DNA of 8,065 nt from Helicobacteraceae bacterium (GTDB lineage Bacteria > Campylobacterota > Campylobacteria > Campylobacterales > Sulfurimonadaceae). A program made the translations under genes and the position numbers. The notes beneath the pieces were generated by a model, which was given only the letters and a program-made list of their open reading frames with translations, made no database searches and was not told the origin of the DNA. The DNA lies in the NCBI GenBank assembly GCA_015488855.1, contig WFMY01000115.1, positions 1 to 8,065 of the forward strand. The letters are read 5' to 3'. Positions 6,161 to 8,065 of this stretch are shown here, piece after piece; the first letter of the stretch is position 1, and the number at the start of each line of letters is the position of its first letter.

Positions 6161-6769
6161 CTATTTAAAATAGGCACTTGGTTTTGGTGACCTTGGTAAG
6201 ATGTATTCACTTGATGGGAGCATAAGTTCTTGAAAATATTTGAGATGCATCCCTTCTGCTTCGATGATCACATATCCTCTCTCAATCTCAAAAAAGTTAA
6301 ATTTCATATTGGGATCATTTGTTGTTTTAGACAGAGCATCAAACATAGCGTTGATAGCTTTTACAACTTTAGGATTCTTTGAGACATAGATAATTTGACT
6401 ATAGACCTGACCACCTTCGTTGCCATAAACCATCCATTTAGTACCGAGTATGCCTGCTATGAGCTTTTGTTTTTTGTATTTTCTTATCTTATAGTTTAAG
6501 TTACTTTGATCAATCTCTATTTTTGGTGTAGGTTTTGTCTTGATAAGTATCGTGGAGGCTTTATTGTTGTGAACACTGACAAGATAGGCTTTGTCCTTAA
6601 TGGTATAAAGAGCTTTTCTTTCATCGGATGAGATGATCTGAAGTTTTGAGTTACTTGTGTCTTTATATTTGAATTTTAAGTTTTCATAGTCTAAATTGTA
6701 AGTGATCAAGATATCTGCATCTAAAAGGGAGATAAGACTAAACAATAGAATCAATAATCTACTTTTCAT
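6161..6769 (-). CDS. Exported protein of unknown function (202 aa), possibly LolA-like/DUF4412-like
   Basis: I do not recognise this protein with certainty. It begins MKSRLLILLFSLISLLDADI, a typical Sec signal peptide with likely cleavage after Ala18. The mature part opens with strand-rich sequence (ITYNLDYENLKFKYKDTSNS, then SSDERKALYTIKDKAYLVSV). Later GTKWMVYGNEGGQVYSQIIY and a helix KNPKVVKAINAMFDALSK appear. The pattern of a short amphipathic strand array ending in an 'I-G-x-K/W' turn and C-terminal helices recalls periplasmic DUF4412/LolA-like proteins, but this is inference. There is no Cys after the signal, so it is not a lipoprotein. An ATG 18 bases upstream (6787) is in frame. AAAAAGGAG (complement of 6774-6782) four bases before the ATG at 6769 decides for the shorter form, which also gives the better signal peptide. 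It lies upstream of the HD-GYP gene on the same strand. Confidence 0.8.
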   Translation of the reverse strand: MKSRLLILLFSLISLLDADILITYNLDYENLKFKYKDTSNSKLQIISSDERKALYTIKDKAYLVSVHNNKASTILIKTKPTPKIEIDQSNLNYKIRKYKKQKLIAGILGTKWMVYGNEGGQVYSQIIYVSKNPKVVKAINAMFDALSKTTNDPNMKFNFFEIERGYVIIEAEGMHLKYFQELMLPSSEYILPRSPKPSAYFK

Positions 6770-6790
6770 TATGCTCCTTTTTATCATGAA

Positions 6791-6833
6791 GTAAGTATAT
6801 CTAACAAATTATAATACTTAACTTAGTAAGTAC
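6791..6833. promoter_or_regulatory. Divergent control region with TATAAT box and TAAGTA repeats
   Basis: For the exported-protein gene, a minus-strand TATAAT (complement of 6808-6813) lies about 39 bases above its ATG. It is framed by the perfect inverted repeat TAAGTAT (6792-6798) and ATACTTA (6814-6820). Directly beyond it is the palindrome ACTTAGTAAGT (6821-6831), and GTAAGTA occurs at 6791-6797 and 6827-6833. Four TAAGTA/TACTTA-type half-sites within 43 bases around a -10 box look like an operator for a dimeric regulator. The regulator is unknown. Confidence 0.4.
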
Positions 6834-6903
6834 CTACTCATAAAGAGTTGTGCTACTACAAAGAGGTAGAAATAGACTGCACACAAACTACACACTGAAA
6901 ATG

Positions 6904-6909
6904 TATAAT
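6904..6909 (+). promoter_or_regulatory. -10 box of the HvfX/DoxX gene promoter
   Basis: A perfect TATAAT lies about 40 bases before the ATG at 6950, followed by a T-run. No clear -35 box is visible at 16-18 bases upstream (the sequence there is ACACAA), as is common in Campylobacterota. Confidence 0.45.
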
Positions 6910-6949
6910 TTTTTCAAATAAAGGAACATTTTCCTAAAAAGGATACATT

Positions 6950-7459
6950 ATGGAGTGCAAGATATATTATGAGAAATTTGTTGATTTGGTTTCAAATGTA
7001 AAATCAATGGCATTGTTATTTGTTCGGCTTATCATAGCTTACAATTTTTATGAACCAGCTATGCTTAAGTGGTCGGATATGACTTCAACTGCTATGTGGT
7101 TTGAGTCTATGGGTATTCCATTTCCTACTGTGCAAGCATACATGGCGGCATCGACTGAGATGTTAGGCGTAGTCTTGTTAACACTAGGGCTTTTTACAAG
7201 AGTTATCTCTGTGCCACTCATCATCATTATGTTTGTAGCTATCGCTACTGTTCATGGTGAAAATGGATACGCGATGATCCAAGCTGGTAGTGAGATAGTA
7301 GATGCCTGGGTTAATGGGGTAAAGACTCCAGGAACTTTAGTTGTCCTTCAAAATGGTTTTGAAATGCCACTTTATTACATCATCTTTTTACTTGTTCTTG
7401 TAGCTGAGGGTTCTGGAAAACTTTCTTTAGACAGATTGATTTTTGGTGAAAAGCAATAA
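6950..7459 (+). CDS. hvfX: HvfX/DoxX-family integral membrane protein (169 aa)
   Basis: Four membrane helices are visible at about residues 19-33, 61-82, 84-101 and 139-153. Conserved stretches are VRLIIAYNFYEPAMLKWSDM, WFESMGIPFPT, AASTEMLGVVLLTLGLFTRV and, at the end, GSGKLSLD. This is the pattern of the HvfX branch of the DoxX family. That branch is best known from hvfABCX clusters making copper-binding oxazolone/thioamide peptides; DoxX proteins in general have been tied to thiosulfate:quinone chemistry and redox stress. No hvfA-like precursor peptide, HvfB (DUF692) or HvfC is present around it, so here it is an orphan and its role is open. The start is supported by AAAAAGGA (6936-6943) six bases before the ATG. 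A palindromic hairpin follows six bases after its stop and may end the transcript. Confidence 0.85.
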   Translation: MECKIYYEKFVDLVSNVKSMALLFVRLIIAYNFYEPAMLKWSDMTSTAMWFESMGIPFPTVQAYMAASTEMLGVVLLTLGLFTRVISVPLIIIMFVAIATVHGENGYAMIQAGSEIVDAWVNGVKTPGTLVVLQNGFEMPLYYIIFLLVLVAEGSGKLSLDRLIFGEKQ

Positions 7460-7464
7460 CTGTC

Positions 7465-7503
7465 ATTCTCAGTTTGTACCGCAAGGGTATGATAACTGGG
7501 AAT
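7465..7503. repeat. Palindromic hairpin, REP-like; possible terminator after hvfX
   Basis: ATTCTCAGTT (7465-7474) pairs with AACTGGGAAT (7494-7503) over ten positions, one being a T-G pair. Inside it TACC (7477-7480) pairs with GGTA (7486-7489) around the loop GCAAG. The flanks read TGTC before and CTA after. The general form 'GTCATTC(C/T)CA...TGGGAATC' resembles short REP-type palindromes that recur between genes in many proteobacteria. There is no T-run following, so it is not a classical intrinsic terminator, although it could still stop transcription or protect the hvfX 3' end. Confidence 0.5.
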
Positions 7504-7511
7504 CTAAATTG

Positions 7512-7518
7512 CTATAAT
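7512..7518 (+). promoter_or_regulatory. Extended -10 element just before the subunit-3 gene
   Basis: TTGCTATAAT ends in a perfect TATAAT (7513-7518), preceded by an extended -10 TGC. Only nine bases separate it from the ATG at 7528, where no Shine-Dalgarno is present. Transcription would start at or next to the ATG, so the message may be leaderless. Confidence 0.4.
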
Positions 7519-7527
7519 ATTAGTACC

Positions 7528-8001
7528 ATGAAAAATAGACGAAATTTCTTACTTGCTGGACTCCTTAGTTCAGCCGTGATATGGTTTGCTTCAAAGGAGA
7601 AGTTTTTTGAAGCAACAGGCACACTTCAAACCATTAAACAGATGCAAAATGATCTTTTTCCCCAAGCAAATCCAGACAAATATATGCTCATCATCTTCGC
7701 TCATTCTCGCATAGATGAGGATGAAAAAACTTATCTCAAAGAGGGTGCTACATGGCTTAATGAAGAGGCTTTAGAGATGTATGAAAAGGCTTATCCCTCC
7801 TTGGAAGCTAAGGAGCGACAAAGAGTTCTCGTCTCTTTTTCTTCCCATGAGTGGGGTGAATCTTACATCCATAAAATCTTAACTTACACTATGGAAGAGT
7901 ATCTCGGTGACCCCATCTACGGTGGCAATAAAAATGAGGCAGGTTGGAAGTTTTTAACCCATGTTGGTGGAAAACCAAACCCAAAAAAGGCCTACTTATG
8001 A
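7528..8001 (+). CDS. Gluconate 2-dehydrogenase subunit 3-like Tat-exported protein (157 aa)
   Basis: The protein begins MKNRRNFLLAGLLSSAVIWF, a twin-arginine (Tat) signal with RRNFLL followed by a hydrophobic helix. The C-terminal part contains EEYLGDPIYGGNKNEAGWKF followed by THVGGKPNP, the signature of the gluconate 2-dehydrogenase subunit 3 family, the small partner of GMC-type flavin dehydrogenases. That enzyme oxidises sugars or polyols in the periplasm and feeds electrons to cytochrome c; the small subunit serves assembly and export of the flavoprotein. Upstream in-frame starts (TTG 7474, ATG 7489) would read through the hairpin and put residues before the Tat motif, so I chose 7528 despite the missing ribosome binding site. 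Its TGA overlaps the next gene's ATG (ATGA at 7998-8001). The substrate cannot be told from this subunit. Confidence 0.85.
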   Translation: MKNRRNFLLAGLLSSAVIWFASKEKFFEATGTLQTIKQMQNDLFPQANPDKYMLIIFAHSRIDEDEKTYLKEGATWLNEEALEMYEKAYPSLEAKERQRVLVSFSSHEWGESYIHKILTYTMEEYLGDPIYGGNKNEAGWKFLTHVGGKPNPKKAYL

Positions 8002-8065
8002 TGTATGATGTTTGTATAGTAGGTAGTGGAGCGGGTGGAGCACCTATCGCTTATGAACTTGCAAA
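7998..8065 (+). CDS. GMC-family FAD-dependent oxidoreductase, N-terminal fragment
   Basis: The gene runs off the right edge, leaving 22 complete codons. It reads MMYDVCIVGSGAGGAPIAYE, the dinucleotide-binding Rossmann motif GxGxxG (GSGAGG) that opens FAD-dependent oxidoreductases. Together with the overlapping subunit 3-like gene upstream, it is most likely the large flavin subunit of a gluconate 2-dehydrogenase-type complex (GMC family). The Met at 8001 is an alternative start. AAAAAAGG about seven bases upstream of 7998 supports the first. No active-site residues are in the window. Confidence 0.82.
   Translation, partial: MMYDVCIVGSGAGGAPIAYELA

Noticed and set aside
6161..6173. Palindrome CTATTTAAAATAG at the end of the exported-protein gene as a terminator
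   Set aside because: Only six A/T-rich pairs with a one-base centre, inside the last codons, and no T-run; too weak to call.
7474..7527. Upstream extension of the subunit 3-like protein from TTG 7474 or ATG 7489
   Set aside because: It would translate through the palindromic hairpin and put up to 18 unrelated residues before the Tat motif. The ATG at 7489 does have a weak AAGG nearby, so it is not fully excluded.

Overview
The window looks like chromosomal DNA from a Campylobacterota (epsilonproteobacterial) organism of the Sulfurimonas/Sulfurovum/Arcobacter type. Four things point there: AT-rich composition, A/T-rich spacers with TATAAT-like -10 boxes but poor -35 boxes, AAGGA-type ribosome binding sites, and gene content (a molybdopterin formate dehydrogenase, a tandem set of LPP20-type lipoproteins, HD-GYP and chemotaxis signalling proteins). 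The genus is inferred from gene content, not proven. No tRNA, rRNA, CRISPR array, transposase gene or intact mobile element was seen.

Layout. (1) 1-1313, plus strand: the C-terminal 436 codons of a formate dehydrogenase catalytic subunit whose start lies outside the window. (2) 1406-3446, minus strand, converging on fdhA: three tandem lipoprotein genes of LPP20 type (325, 192 and 135 aa). The last two overlap by one base, and a probable extra promoter lies before the 192-aa gene. A decayed hairpin sits in the convergent gap. (3) 3447-3737: a short spacer holding the first 36 codons of a phosphoribosyltransferase that stops inside its first conserved motif, plus a possible second gene scrap on the other strand. 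It reads like a deletion scar. (4) 3738-6108, minus strand: a compact three-gene unit, DUF2892-PAS-HD-GYP protein -> NrtS-like small transporter with an added zinc ribbon -> soluble methyl-accepting signalling protein. (5) 6161-6769, minus strand: an exported protein of unknown function, just upstream of that unit and possibly co-transcribed. (6) 6770-6949: a divergent control region rich in TAAGTA-type repeats. (7) 6950-8065, plus strand: an HvfX/DoxX-type membrane protein, a palindromic hairpin resembling a REP element, then a gluconate 2-dehydrogenase subunit 3-like Tat protein overlapping the start of a GMC-type flavin oxidoreductase that runs off the end.

How the genes may work together. 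The GMC oxidoreductase and its small Tat subunit should form a membrane-linked sugar/alcohol dehydrogenase. The lipoproteins are envelope components. The most thought-provoking segment is the HD-GYP/NrtS/MCP unit. It places a c-di-GMP phosphodiesterase-type protein, a putative nitrate/nitrite carrier and a chemotaxis-type signalling protein in one apparent transcript with overlapping or very short junctions. A nitrate-linked motility/c-di-GMP response is a reasonable hypothesis but is inference only.
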